NCBI GenBank assembly: GCA_965277355.1
Contig: CBDICN010000002.1
Location: 806,001 to 870,000, forward strand
Origin: RH-AL1 sp965277355
GTDB lineage: Bacteria > Pseudomonadota > Alphaproteobacteria > Rhizobiales > Beijerinckiaceae
Reading direction: 5' to 3'
DNA length: 64,000 nucleotides
Part shown: positions 28,839 through 39,892 of the stretch, in pieces
Layout: each line of letters begins with the position of its first letter
Numbering within the stretch: position 1 is the first letter of the stretch
The notes under the pieces: generated by a model
Told to the model about the DNA's origin: nothing
Databases searched by the model: none
What the model saw: the letters and a program-made list of their open reading frames with translations, nothing else
Translations under genes and position numbers: made by a program

Positions 28839-29552
28839 ATGCTTCCCCCTTCGTCAGACCATCCCGGCTCGATCCTGCTCATCGGAGCTTCACGTGGTCT
28901 CGGCTTCGCGATGGCCGCCGAGTTCCTCAAGACGGGGTGGGACGTCGTTGGTACGGTACGCGGCAGTGCCAGGACCAAGTTGCACGAGCTGGCGGACGAA
29001 TATCGGGGCCGTGTCGAGATCGCGTCCCTCGACGTAACCCAACCGGATCAGATTGCGGCGCTGCACGACCGCCTCTCCGGCCGCAGCTTCGATATCCTGT
29101 TCGTGAACGCCGGCACCGCCAACAGCAACCAGGGCGAAACGATCGCGGACGTGTCGACGGATGAGTTCGTGCGCGTGATGGTCACCAATGCGCTGAGTCC
29201 GATGCGTGTCGTCGAGGGCTTGCAAGACCTCGTGTCCGCGAACGGCACGATCGGCGTCATGTCTTCGGGACAGGGTAGCGTCGGCAATAACGAGAACGGT
29301 GGGCACGAGGTCTATCGCGGCAGCAAGTCCGCTCTGAACCAATACATGCGAAGCTACGCCGCCCGACACGCCGGAGGGTCGCGCGCCTTGGTGCTGATGG
29401 CTCCCGGATGGGTCCGCACGGATCTGGGAGGGCCGGATGCGCCGCTCGGCATCGAGGACAGCGTTCCCAAGGTCGTGAACGTGCTTCTCGCCGAGCAAGG
29501 CAAATCTGGCCTGCGATACCTCGACCGCGATGGGAACAGCGTTCCGTGGTGA
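28839..29552 (+). CDS. Short-chain dehydrogenase/reductase
   Basis: 237 aa from ATG 28839, with GAAAGG about 10 bp upstream. The cofactor loop is GASRGLG, then NAGTANSN, a Ser-rich MSSGQGSVG, and the YRGSK active-site dyad. PGWVRTDLGGP follows. It is a cytosolic NAD(P)-dependent oxidoreductase of unknown substrate. The divergent LysR gene was presumably its regulator. Since that gene is frameshifted, expression control may have been lost. G+C is slightly lower than in flanking core genes. Confidence 0.88.
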   Translation: MLPPSSDHPGSILLIGASRGLGFAMAAEFLKTGWDVVGTVRGSARTKLHELADEYRGRVEIASLDVTQPDQIAALHDRLSGRSFDILFVNAGTANSNQGETIADVSTDEFVRVMVTNALSPMRVVEGLQDLVSANGTIGVMSSGQGSVGNNENGGHEVYRGSKSALNQYMRSYAARHAGGSRALVLMAPGWVRTDLGGPDAPLGIEDSVPKVVNVLLAEQGKSGLRYLDRDGNSVPW

Positions 29553-29599
29553 TGCCTCGGTCGGGCTACGGACCGGATTCACACAGCTTGGCGCACGGA

Positions 29600-29665
29600 T
29601 TCTCCCCTGTGCGAAGCACGGGGGAGGGGGACCGCCGAAGGCGGTGGAGGGGCGGCCGCGGCTTC
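29600..29665. repeat. Half-copy of the G-rich palindromic repeat family
   Basis: It carries gggggagggggaccgccg next to aaggcggtggagggg, matching one arm of the repeat at 836-1016. About 400 bp between the SDR stop and the phasin start (29553-29946) contain this repeat and no credible gene. Confidence 0.6.
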
Positions 29666-29946
29666 AAGCTCGGATGCTTGTTCTTCAGCGTCCTTCCAGA
29701 CATCGGAGCGGCAGCGCATGGCGCAAGCCAAGGTTCGCATTGCAAGGCCGCTTTCAGTCCGCTCGACAAGCGCGAGCGACGCGCGAATCCATGCTGGCGG
29801 CCAAGGCTGGCGGCGAAGACGGCGCCGGCGGCCGAGACGGCCAGTCGAAATACCTGGCCGGTTCCGCTGTTTCGGCGGCACTCAGGCCTATCGCGCGCGT
29901 TGTCTAGGCGTAGCGCGGGCGGTTCCCGCGACAGATGGGAGCGACA

Positions 29947-30342
29947 ATGACCGATCCGTCCGATCCGAAAACCATCCCCGGTGCCGATGCCGCCGCGAAC
30001 AGCTTCGCAACCGCGTCGAAGTCCATGCAGTCATTCGCCTCGGAAATGCAGCGGATGACCAGCGACTCGATCGAGAACACGACCAAAATGATGGAGAAGC
30101 TCCGTGGCGCGAAAACCATGGAAGACGTCGTCCAGATCCAGACGCAGTATATGCAGCAATCGTTTGCCGCCTATGCCGACTACACCCGCAAGTTCAGCGA
30201 GATGATGATGGGCGTCCCGATGGAGATGGCGAAGCAGGGCCGCACCGCCTTGCAGCAGGGAACGGAGGCGATGACCAAGGCAACCGGGCAGGTGACGGAA
30301 AACATGCAGCGCGCCGGCGAGCAGTTCAAGCACCACGACTGA
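29947..30342 (+). CDS. Phasin (PHB granule-associated protein)
   Basis: 131 aa from ATG 29947. It is an almost wholly helical, Met/Gln-rich protein with the phasin_2 pattern FASEMQRMTSDSIENTTK, then QTQYMQQSFAAYADYTRKF and EMMMGVPMEMAKQ. Phasins coat PHB granules and control their size and number. It is unlinked to phaA-phaB (15 kb away) but probably responds to PhaR like other phasin genes. No PhaR operator could be identified by eye. The C-terminus is short and charged. Confidence 0.88.
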   Translation: MTDPSDPKTIPGADAAANSFATASKSMQSFASEMQRMTSDSIENTTKMMEKLRGAKTMEDVVQIQTQYMQQSFAAYADYTRKFSEMMMGVPMEMAKQGRTALQQGTEAMTKATGQVTENMQRAGEQFKHHD

Positions 30343-30422
30343 GGGGCGCGCTCGCGCAAACTTCGGTGGACCGCCGATCCACAGGCCTCTACAGGACGTG
30401 GGCCTGACAGCGTGGAAGCCGC

Positions 30423-30944
30423 ATGTCCTCGACCTTGACCCTCATGTTGCTGCGACATGCCAAGGCCGTTGCGCAAAGTCAGGACGACCACGCACGCCGG
30501 CTCACGGAGTGCGGAGGCGCCGATGCGGCAGCGCTCGGGGCCTACCTTGGCGAGCACTCGTTGGTGCCGGCCGTGGCCTATGTGTCCGCGGCGGCCCGTA
30601 CGAAGGAGACCTTCGAGATCGTGCGGAGCCGCACGGGCGGTAAGACCGAGCTCCATCTCGACGAAGGGCTCTATAACGCCTCGGCCGAGCGCCTGCGCGA
30701 CCTGTTGCGGATGTTCCGAGACGACAGCGTCATGATCGTCGGACACAACCCCGGGATCATGGATGCGGCTGTAGCGTTGGCGCGCGACGGCGATATCAAC
30801 GAGCTGCGACGGATGCAGGGGCGGTTCCCGCCTTGCGGGATGGCCTTGATCAGCTTCGACCAGTCCGACTGGCGCGATGCGCAAGCCTCCGGGGGCCGGC
30901 TCGACCTGTTCCTGACGCCTGAAGACCTCGGCGGCCAACGCTGA
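30423..30944 (+). CDS. SixA-like histidine phosphatase
   Basis: 173 aa of the histidine phosphatase superfamily: the catalytic His in MLLRHAKA near the N-terminus and the second His in VGHNPGIMD at about residue 106. AAARTKETFEIV lies between, as in SixA. SixA removes phosphate from phosphohistidine domains of phosphorelay or PTS proteins; that role is inferred. It lies 80 bp after the phasin gene and could be transcribed with it. Confidence 0.85.
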   Translation: MSSTLTLMLLRHAKAVAQSQDDHARRLTECGGADAAALGAYLGEHSLVPAVAYVSAAARTKETFEIVRSRTGGKTELHLDEGLYNASAERLRDLLRMFRDDSVMIVGHNPGIMDAAVALARDGDINELRRMQGRFPPCGMALISFDQSDWRDAQASGGRLDLFLTPEDLGGQR

Positions 30945-30976
30945 CGCGGCACGCCTTTGTTGCCATCGCGGCGACG

Positions 30977-32068
30977 ATGGTCTGGGCAGCGGGCGCTGCG
31001 GCAGAAAGCGGCTCTCGAGACGATGGTTTTCCGCGTCAGCCGGCAATTGCCGCGGCGCCGGCGATCGCCACCCCGCGGACGGGCAGCTCGGCCACCGGGG
31101 GGCCCCCTGCGCGCGCGGCCGTGTTCAGGCCGATCGAGCGGGCCGTCAGCACTTGGCGCAGCGAGGCGGCCGATCATCTGCTCGTGACGCCGGCCGAGGC
31201 CGACGCCCTGCGCGGACCAGGCGCGGCACCGGCGGTCGCGCGTTGCGTCAAGCTCAACAATTATTGGTGCATCAAGAGCGCCGGCTGGAACGGCGAGATC
31301 GCGGCCGACGGCGAGGGCCACGTCGCCTTCGCATCGGCGACCGAAGGCGCCGCCGTCGCGGCTCTGTTGCTGAAGCGATACTACGTCGATTTCGGCCGCA
31401 AGAGCGCGAACGCGATCATCTCGCACTGGGCGCCGGCGCAATGCGGCCTCGTGGCTGGCGGCGCCACGCGCGGGCGAGCGCGGCCGACGACGCTCGTCGC
31501 GGCCGCGACGGGCCTCGCGGCGACCTTGCGTGGCCGCTGGCTCGCGAGCCACCGGCGCGGCTTCGTCGCGCCGATCGCCGGCGCGCGTACCAGGCCGCGA
31601 CGCTCCGTCGTCGACAATCACGTGGCGCGGATGATGCCGACGCCGACGATCGCCGAGGGCATGGGCGAGACTACCCGATCGACACGGCCGATGACGCTCG
31701 ACGCTCTCCTGATGGGAAGTCGGAACCCGCCGCCCTCGCGCTCGATGCTTGGTCTGCCGCGCCGGACCGCCAGAGAGAGCCGCGGCTCCGATCTCGTGCT
31801 CGGCGCCGGCTCGATGAGCGTCTCGTCCTGCGGTACCGACAGCGCGCGGGTCGCGAGCTACGCCGTCGAGGCGGCAGCCGGCATCGTCGCGCGGCCAGAC
31901 GGCGATCTCGCGCTGTTCCGGTCGGACGGGACGGCAGCCTCCAACCTCGCGAAAATGATGGCCAACATGGCGCGAGTCGAGATCGGCCCGCTGGGAGTCG
32001 AGCCGGACCTTATCGAGAAGGGGATCGCAGCGGCCTTCGCGGCCGGCCGCCAAGGGTCCGGACACTGA
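30977..32068 (+). CDS. Conserved secreted protein of unknown function
   Basis: 363 aa from ATG 30977. The start is uncertain: the coding frame continues upstream through a stretch that completes a signal peptide (HAFVAIAAT before MVWAAGAAAES), but the only codon there that could start is a CTG at 30941. The clearest conserved block is NNYWCIKSAGWNGEIAADGE followed by HVAFASA and YYVDFGRKSA, with cysteines before and after (RCVK, PAQCG). A Gly/Arg-rich middle and an acidic C-terminus follow. I recognise the block from other Rhizobiales but no function is known to me. Confidence 0.65.
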   Translation: MVWAAGAAAESGSRDDGFPRQPAIAAAPAIATPRTGSSATGGPPARAAVFRPIERAVSTWRSEAADHLLVTPAEADALRGPGAAPAVARCVKLNNYWCIKSAGWNGEIAADGEGHVAFASATEGAAVAALLLKRYYVDFGRKSANAIISHWAPAQCGLVAGGATRGRARPTTLVAAATGLAATLRGRWLASHRRGFVAPIAGARTRPRRSVVDNHVARMMPTPTIAEGMGETTRSTRPMTLDALLMGSRNPPPSRSMLGLPRRTARESRGSDLVLGAGSMSVSSCGTDSARVASYAVEAAAGIVARPDGDLALFRSDGTAASNLAKMMANMARVEIGPLGVEPDLIEKGIAAAFAAGRQGSGH

Positions 32069-32095
32069 CCGGTCCGCTCGACCCAGACGGAGCGC

Positions 32096-32857
32096 CTACA
32101 CCTTGAGTCGGTAGCCGGTCCGGAAAATCCAGTATACGACGGCGAGGCAGACGGTCATGAACAGCACCGTCATGGCGAAGCTGACGCCGACGGCGACGTC
32201 CGACCGGCCGTAGAAACTCCAGCGGAAGCCGCTGATGAGGTAGACCACCGGATTGAACAGCGTGATCGAGCGCCACGGCTGCGGCAGCATCGAGATCGAG
32301 TAGAAGCTGCCGCCGAGGAAGGTGAGCGGCGTCACCACGAGCAGCGGGACGATCTGCAACTTCTCGAAGTTGTCGGCCCAGACGCCGATGATGAAGCCGA
32401 ACAGGCTGAAGGTGATCGCCGTCATGAACAGGAAGGCCACCATCCAGAGTGGGTGCGCGATGTCGTAGGCGACGAAGACGCGCGCGGTGGCGAGGATGAC
32501 GAGGCCGAGCAGGATCGCCTTCGTGGAGGCGGCGCCGACGTAGCCGATCACCGCCTCGTACCACGATACCGGCGCCGACAGGATCTCGTACATCGTACCG
32601 GCCCATTTCGGCACGTAGATGCCGAAGGCGGCGTTCGAGATGCTCTGCGTCAGCAGCGATAGCATGGTGAGGCCGGGCACGATGAAGGCGCCGTAGCTGA
32701 TCCCGTCGACGTCGCTCATCCGCGAACCGATCGCCGAGCCGAACACCACGAAATAGAGCGCCGTCGAGATGACCGGGGCGATGATGCTCTGGGCGATGGT
32801 GCGGAACCACCGCCGCATCTCGAAGACGTAGATGGCGCGTACACCGTAGAGGTTCAT
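32096..32857 (-). CDS. ABC-2 type transport permease
   Basis: 253 aa with six membrane spans and the ABC-2 signature region (VVTPLTFLGGSFYSISMLP, then PVVYLISGFRW). Its start overlaps the end of the upstream ATPase gene by 4 bp, so the two make one transporter. Such pairs export drugs, polysaccharides or lipids; NodJ-like and YadH-like proteins are relatives. The substrate is not known. The next genes on this strand are unrelated. Confidence 0.9.
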   Translation of the reverse strand: MNLYGVRAIYVFEMRRWFRTIAQSIIAPVISTALYFVVFGSAIGSRMSDVDGISYGAFIVPGLTMLSLLTQSISNAAFGIYVPKWAGTMYEILSAPVSWYEAVIGYVGAASTKAILLGLVILATARVFVAYDIAHPLWMVAFLFMTAITFSLFGFIIGVWADNFEKLQIVPLLVVTPLTFLGGSFYSISMLPQPWRSITLFNPVVYLISGFRWSFYGRSDVAVGVSFAMTVLFMTVCLAVVYWIFRTGYRLKV

Positions 32858-33780
32858 GAGCGTGGGCTCACCAGGCTGACGAAGATGTCCTCGAGCGAAC
32901 TCTGCTTGGTGACGAGGTCCTTGAAGCCGATGCCGGCAGCGCCGAGGTCACTCAAAAGCCGGGCGACGCCGGTCTCGTCGCCCTTGGTGTCGAAGGTGTA
33001 GACGAGCGACCAGCCGTTTTCGGCGCGCTCGAGATGGTAGGGCGCAAGGGTCGGGGGAAGGTCGTGGACGGGCGCCTGCAAGGTGAGCGTCAGCTGTTTC
33101 TTGCCGAGCTTGCGCATCAGCGCCGTCTTGTCCTCGACGAGGATGATCTCGCCCTTGGCGATGACGCCGACCCGGTCGGCCAAGTCCTCCGCCTCCTCGA
33201 TGTAGTGGGTGGTGAGGATGATCGTGACGCCGTCGTCGCGCAGAGCCCGCACGAGGCTCCACATGTCACGGCGCAGTTCGACGTCGACGCCGGCGGTCGG
33301 CTCGTCGAGGAACAGGATGCGCGGTTCGTGCGACAGCGCCTTGGCGATCATTACGCGGCGCTTCATGCCGCCCGACAGCGCCATGATCCGCGTGTCCTTC
33401 TTGTCCCACAGCGAGAGATCGCGCAGCAGCTTCTCGATATAGGCCTTGTCGGGCGATTTTCCGAACAGGCCCCGGCTGAAGCTGACAGTGGCGAACACCG
33501 TCTCGAAGGCGTCGGTCGAGATCTCCTGCGGCACCAGGCCGATCAGCGAGCGCGCGGCGCGGAAGTCGGCGATGATGTCGTGGCCGGCAACGCGGACCTT
33601 GCCCGAACTCGGATTGGCGACGCCGCAGATGATCGAGATCAACGTCGTCTTGCCGGCGCCGTTCGGCCCCAGCAGCGCGAAGATCTCGCCGGCCTCGATC
33701 TCGAGGTCGATCGAGCGCAAGGCCCGGAAACCGGCGGCATAGGTCTTGGTCAGCCCGGCGACGGATATGATGGATGGCAA
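32854..33780 (-). CDS. ABC transporter ATP-binding protein (ABC-2 system)
   Basis: About 308 aa from TTG 33780 (LPSIISVAGLTKTY), with GGAAA about 7 bp upstream; the longer open frame runs into an intergenic repeat. Walker A GPNGAGKTT, Q-loop LVPQEIS, signature LSGGMKRRV, Walker B ILFLDEPTAGVD and H-loop TTHYIEEAE are all present. A C-terminal extension of about 90 residues follows, as in NodI/YadG-type subunits. With the overlapping permease gene it forms an exporter powered by this cytosolic subunit. Confidence 0.92.
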   Translation of the reverse strand: MPSIISVAGLTKTYAAGFRALRSIDLEIEAGEIFALLGPNGAGKTTLISIICGVANPSSGKVRVAGHDIIADFRAARSLIGLVPQEISTDAFETVFATVSFSRGLFGKSPDKAYIEKLLRDLSLWDKKDTRIMALSGGMKRRVMIAKALSHEPRILFLDEPTAGVDVELRRDMWSLVRALRDDGVTIILTTHYIEEAEDLADRVGVIAKGEIILVEDKTALMRKLGKKQLTLTLQAPVHDLPPTLAPYHLERAENGWSLVYTFDTKGDETGVARLLSDLGAAGIGFKDLVTKQSSLEDIFVSLVSPRS

Positions 33781-33804
33781 ACGACGTTTCCTGTGGGCGG
33801 CACT

Positions 33805-33960
33805 CCTTCTCCCGCCTGCGGGAGAAGGTGGCCCGACGAATTCGGTAACGGATAAGGGCGCAGGGCGTTGGCATCGGAGTCGGTCGAACGCGCCTTTCCG
33901 CGATGCCCTCATCCGCTACCGCAACGCGGCGAAAGCTTCCCGCCTGCGGGAGAAGGAACG
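33805..33960. repeat. Paired palindromes between acnA and an ABC operon
   Basis: Two copies of the palindrome ctcccgcctgcgggag occur, at about 33811 and 33938. They bracket about 110 bp with further symmetric pieces (cggataagggcg and gccctcatccg). This family of repeats is common between genes in Rhizobiales. The copy next to the acnA stop may act as its transcription terminator. Confidence 0.6.
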
Positions 33961-33961
33961 T

Positions 33962-36694
<2,733 letters not shown>

Positions 36695-36789
36695 CGTCGT
36701 TGTCCGGTCTTTCGAAAGGTGCGGCGCGATCGCCAGGTTATCGATAATCTGATCTAGGGGTGCTACCTGATGCGCCTAACCATTTCGCA

Positions 36790-37566
36790 ATGCAAGATCG
36801 GCTTGCAAGCGCTTGGTCACCCTCCGCAGACCACCAGGGCGAACGCTTGCTTGCCGTCGAGAACCTCACCGTCGAACGCGGCGGCCGCGTCGTCCTTTCG
36901 GGTCTTACCTTCACGCTCGGCACCGGCGAGGCGATCCTCGTCGCGGGCCGCAACGGGGCGGGCAAATCGACGCTTCTGCGCACGCTCGCCGGCCTGCTGC
37001 CGCATCAGGCCGGGCGGATCACCTACGGCCTCGCCGACGAGGAGGTGCGCGGCGTCGAGACCCTGCATTATCTCGGCTATGAAGACGCGCTGAAACCTTC
37101 GCTCACGGTCGGTGAGAACCTCGAATTCTGGGCCGCGATGCTGGGCGCGGCTCCCGGCCACATGCCCGCCCGTCATTCCGGGGCGCCGCAGGCGAACCCG
37201 GAACCGGGGAGCACTGCCGCTGGCGATCAAGGCTCCCCGGGTCCGGGTTCTCGCTCCGCGAGCCCCGGAGTGACGCCCCGCGACGCCCTCGCCGCCTTCG
37301 GCATCGCCCGGCTGATCGACCTGCCGGCGGCCTACCTGTCGGCCGGGCAGAAGCGTCGCGTCGCGCTCGCGCGCCTGGTGCTCGCGGCGCGCCCGATTTG
37401 GCTGCTCGACGAGCCGCTCATCGCGCTCGACGCCGGCGCCCAGGCGACGCTCACCACCATCATGCAGGCGCATCTGGACGGTGGCGGTGCGATCCTCGTC
37501 GCCTCGCACCAGCCGCTCGCGCTGCCCTATCGCACCATCGACCTCGCGGCCAAGATAGCGGCATGA
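36790..37566 (+). CDS. ccmA: Haem exporter ATP-binding protein CcmA, with an in-frame insert
   Basis: 258 aa from ATG 36790; a GTG at 36760 or a TTG near 36847 are alternatives. It has Walker A GRNGAGKST, signature LSAGQKRRVALARL and Walker B WLLDEPLIALD. CcmA energises release of haem-loaded CcmE by the CcmABCD complex. The protein is about 35 residues longer than usual because a palindromic repeat (37171-37275) lies in frame between the Walker A and signature regions. The insert is rich in Pro, Gly and Ser and probably forms an exposed loop. Whether the protein still works is unknown. Confidence 0.92.
   Translation: MQDRLASAWSPSADHQGERLLAVENLTVERGGRVVLSGLTFTLGTGEAILVAGRNGAGKSTLLRTLAGLLPHQAGRITYGLADEEVRGVETLHYLGYEDALKPSLTVGENLEFWAAMLGAAPGHMPARHSGAPQANPEPGSTAAGDQGSPGPGSRSASPGVTPRDALAAFGIARLIDLPAAYLSAGQKRRVALARLVLAARPIWLLDEPLIALDAGAQATLTTIMQAHLDGGGAILVASHQPLALPYRTIDLAAKIAA
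37171..37275. repeat. Palindromic repeat inserted in frame within ccmA
   Basis: 105 bp (35 codons) with inverted ends: cgtcattccggggc at 37171 and gccccggagtgacg ending at 37275. Inner arms cgaacccggaaccggggagc and gctccccgggtccggg also pair. It has the look of an intergenic palindromic repeat of Rhizobiales, here translated without a stop. Confidence 0.8.
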
Positions 37567-37686
37567 GCGATCCATCCCGCCGTCGTTCTGGGGCCGACAG
37601 CGAGCCCGGAGCCGGTGAGGGCAAGCCTTCTCGTCATTATCCAAGAGTCCCGTGTCCTTGCTCGGTGCGCCTGGAATGAGGAAGCG

Positions 37687-38355
37687 GTGAGCCCCCTGCT
37701 CGCCCTTTTCGCGCGCGACCTGCGCGTCGGCCGCCGCATCGGCGCCGGCGCCGCGCTGGGCGTCGTGTTCTTCCTGATCCTCGTGACGCTGATGCCGTTC
37801 GGCATCGGCCCGGACCTGAACCTGCTGTCGCGCATCGGCCCGGCGCTGCTGTGGATCGCCGGCCTGCTCGCGACCCTGCTCGGGCTCGATCGCCTGTTCC
37901 AGTCCGATCGCGACGACGGCTCGCTCGACCTCCTGCTGATGAGCCGGACGCCGGCCGAGGCCATCGTCCTCGTCAAGTGCCTCGTGCACTGGCTCCTCAC
38001 CGGTCTGCCGCTGGTGATCGTGACGCCATTGTTCGGGCTGATGCTCGGCATGGGCGGACAGGCGCTCGCCCAGACCACCGCCTCCCTGGCGGCCGGCACG
38101 CCGGCGCTCACCATGCTCGGCGCGATCGGCGCCGCGCTGACCGCCGGCCTGCGCAAGGGCGGCCTGCTGATGGCGGTGCTGATCCTGCCGCTGTGCATCC
38201 CGGTCTTGATCTTCGGCGTCTCCGCCGCGACCGCCGGCATCGGCAATCCGGTGCCGTTCGCCACGCCGTTCCTGATCCTGTGCGCGCTCAGCCTCGCCGC
38301 GATGGCCGGAGCGCCGTTCGCCGCCGCCGCCGCGCTGCGAGCGATGAACGACTGA
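37687..38355 (+). CDS. ccmB: Haem exporter permease CcmB
   Basis: 222 aa from GTG 37687 with AGGA just upstream, giving the usual CcmB length; the longer frame from 37615 is non-coding in character. Six membrane spans are predicted. The family blocks FQSDRDDGSLDLLLMS and KCLVHWLLTGLPLV near the middle are clear. It forms the membrane channel of the CcmABCD complex. It is 120 bp after ccmA, and ccmC should follow but does not; instead a relic of a glycosyltransferase gene begins about 30 bp after its stop. Confidence 0.93.
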   Translation: MSPLLALFARDLRVGRRIGAGAALGVVFFLILVTLMPFGIGPDLNLLSRIGPALLWIAGLLATLLGLDRLFQSDRDDGSLDLLLMSRTPAEAIVLVKCLVHWLLTGLPLVIVTPLFGLMLGMGGQALAQTTASLAAGTPALTMLGAIGAALTAGLRKGGLLMAVLILPLCIPVLIFGVSAATAGIGNPVPFATPFLILCALSLAAMAGAPFAAAAALRAMND

Positions 38356-38385
38356 TTCGGCGCCGTCCCGACGCGCGTGCTTCAC

Positions 38386-38456
38386 CGTGCTCGGTCGTGT
38401 GCCTCGATATGGCGAGCGGCAGAGTTCCAACAGCCCGCGGCCGCCGACGAGGCTGA
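38386..38456 (-). pseudogene. Relic of a membrane glycosyltransferase C-terminus
   Basis: About 70 bp match the 3' end of the glycosyltransferase at 39018-39644: gtgctcggtcgtgtgcc here against gtgctcggtcttgtgcc at 39052, then shared gcgagcggcagag and cagcccgc blocks. On the minus strand it reads LLELCRSPYR against GLWDLCRSPYH, with small indels. It is a decayed duplicate next to the probable rearrangement breakpoint after ccmB. Confidence 0.6.
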
Positions 38457-38645
38457 CAAGCGAAGTCTTAAAGCAATTTCGTCGCTAGGTGCCTCGCACG
38501 ACTGCAATCCAACGTGGTCATGGGCGACCTACGCCAATTGCGGAGGCCGGCCGCTTGCATGAATCCCACACGGCCTGTGACTGGGTTTGACGACTCCCGC
38601 ACGTATTGCGATCGTCCGCTTTCACAGCGCGAAAGAGGATGCATT

Positions 38646-38849
38646 ATGTTTGTCGAACTCATGACAATGAGCGGCCCCGTTCAGGTCAATATCGCAACGA
38701 TCGGCTACATAAACCCTCAAAAAAAGGACAAGTCAGGCGGCCCCACTTCGTTGGTGGTTTGGGACAATCAGAATACACTGTTGGTTCTTGCTGAGGCCGC
38801 CGAATTACGCGAAAAATTCAATGTGTTGTTGATGAAGCCTCATCAATAA
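38646..38849 (+). CDS. Small protein, FlbD-like
   Basis: 67 aa from ATG 38646, with AGAGGA about 7 bp upstream. Its pattern (MFVELMTMSGPVQVNIATI, then TSLVVWDNQNTLLVLAEAAE) resembles the short FlbD-type proteins, in which a hydroxy/small-residue strand is followed by VN-x-I and a C-terminal helix. There are no flagellar genes nearby, so that name is only a structural resemblance. Base composition is lower in G+C than the neighbours, suggesting acquisition. Confidence 0.5.
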   Translation: MFVELMTMSGPVQVNIATIGYINPQKKDKSGGPTSLVVWDNQNTLLVLAEAAELREKFNVLLMKPHQ

Positions 38850-39017
38850 ACAGTAAGCGCGCAGATCTGCATGGCAGGCTTCGAGGACCACCGGACGATC
38901 CGAGCATTCGGTGGAGCCGCCTTCATAGGAGAAATGAATCCTCCACGGTCCCTTTATCGCTCATACCTCCAGTTCGGCCAATGCGGGTGGAAACGACCGA
39001 TCGGCTTAGTATCTTTG

Positions 39018-39644
39018 TCACGACCGGCGCGGCGTCAGCCGCGGCGCCGTGCCGTGCTCGGTCTTGTGCCAGTGATAGGGCGAGCGGCAGAGGTCCCACA
39101 GCCCGCACCAGGCGGCGAGACTGATGAGGAGCTGGTAGGGCAACAGCAGCGGCAGGCAGGCCCAGCCGCCGGCGATCGCGCGGAGCCGTACGCCGAGCGC
39201 GCCGCACCACAGCGTCGAGGCGATGCCGGTCGCGAAGACCGCCGCCGCGAGCGTCGCCTCGACCGTCTCGCCGGTCGTCCGCGGTACCGGCAGGCCGTGG
39301 CCTAGGTTGGCGGCCATGATGACCAGCACGAGGGGCGTGAGCACCGGGCCGGTGACCATATGGGTCAGCATCATCGCCACCAGCAACGACCGGCCGGCGC
39401 CGAGATCGCGGATCGCGCCAGGGTCTCGCGCGAGGACGAGGAGCGTCTGCATCCAGCCCTTGGTCCAGCGGCGGCGCTGCTTCAGCCAGGGCGCGACCGT
39501 GGCGAGCGCGTCCTCCCACGTCGTCGAGGGCAGGCTGCGGATCGCGTAACCGAAGCGCGCCAGCCGCAGGCCGAGGTCGGCGTCCTCCGTGACGTTGTAG
39601 GCGTCCCACCCGCCGACGGACCGCAGCACCGCGGCGCGGAAGTG
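39018..39644 (-). pseudogene. Membrane glycosyltransferase, C-terminal half (split by transposon)
   Basis: It continues the gene whose first half is at 44832-46069. It has the GT2 acceptor region TEDADLGLRLARFGY, the cellulose-synthase-type QRRRWTKGWMQT (QxxRW) motif and about four C-terminal membrane spans ending in WDLCRSPYHWHKTEHG. A processive or polyprenyl-linked sugar transfer at the membrane is likely. It is separated from its start by the insertion at 39645-44831. An ATG near the junction (39650, supplied by the inverted repeat) could allow translation of this half alone. Confidence 0.88.
39637..39644. repeat. 8-bp target-site duplication, left copy
   Basis: CGGAAGTG immediately precedes the left inverted repeat and is repeated exactly after the right one. 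Eight bp is the known duplication length for IS1595-family elements. Confidence 0.95.
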
Positions 39645-39669
39645 CGGCATGGGGTAGCAAACTCCTAAC
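39645..39669. repeat. Left terminal inverted repeat
   Basis: It begins CGGCATGGGGTAGCAAACT and continues for six more bases; it matches the right end with one mismatch at position 20. Homology ends at 39669. Confidence 0.95.
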
Positions 39670-39853
39670 GTAAAAATTTCTGCGCACTGCGGCGAACACC
39701 TGTGGACGACTCGTCATCCACAGCCTCGATCAGTCGATTCGCTATATCAATAGTTTCGCGGCATGCTCTGGCCAGCCGACGATTCGGCTTTTGAGCGGTC
39801 TCTAGGACCGATTCGCTCCAAACTAGCGGAGATATCATGAAGAAAAATGTTGA

Positions 39854-39883
39854 AGGGCTTAGACGCGTCAACGCCTAAGCCCT
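39854..39883 (+). other. Strong RNA-type hairpin upstream of the tRNA-like element
   Basis: A 9-bp perfect stem AGGGCTTAG / CTAAGCCCT (39854-39862 and 39875-39883) encloses a further GCG-TCAA-CGC stem-loop. A second hairpin CGGTC-TCTAG-GACCG lies at 39796-39810. A 13-codon frame MKKNVEGLRRVNA from ATG 39836 ends with its TAA inside this hairpin. It may be part of one structured RNA with the next feature. Confidence 0.55.
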
Positions 39884-39892
39884 CTGCGAAGC

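Noticed and set aside
29718..30407. A 229-codon plus-strand frame overlapping the phasin
   Set aside because: It is in another frame of the phasin region and is Arg-rich; the phasin frame has the family pattern.
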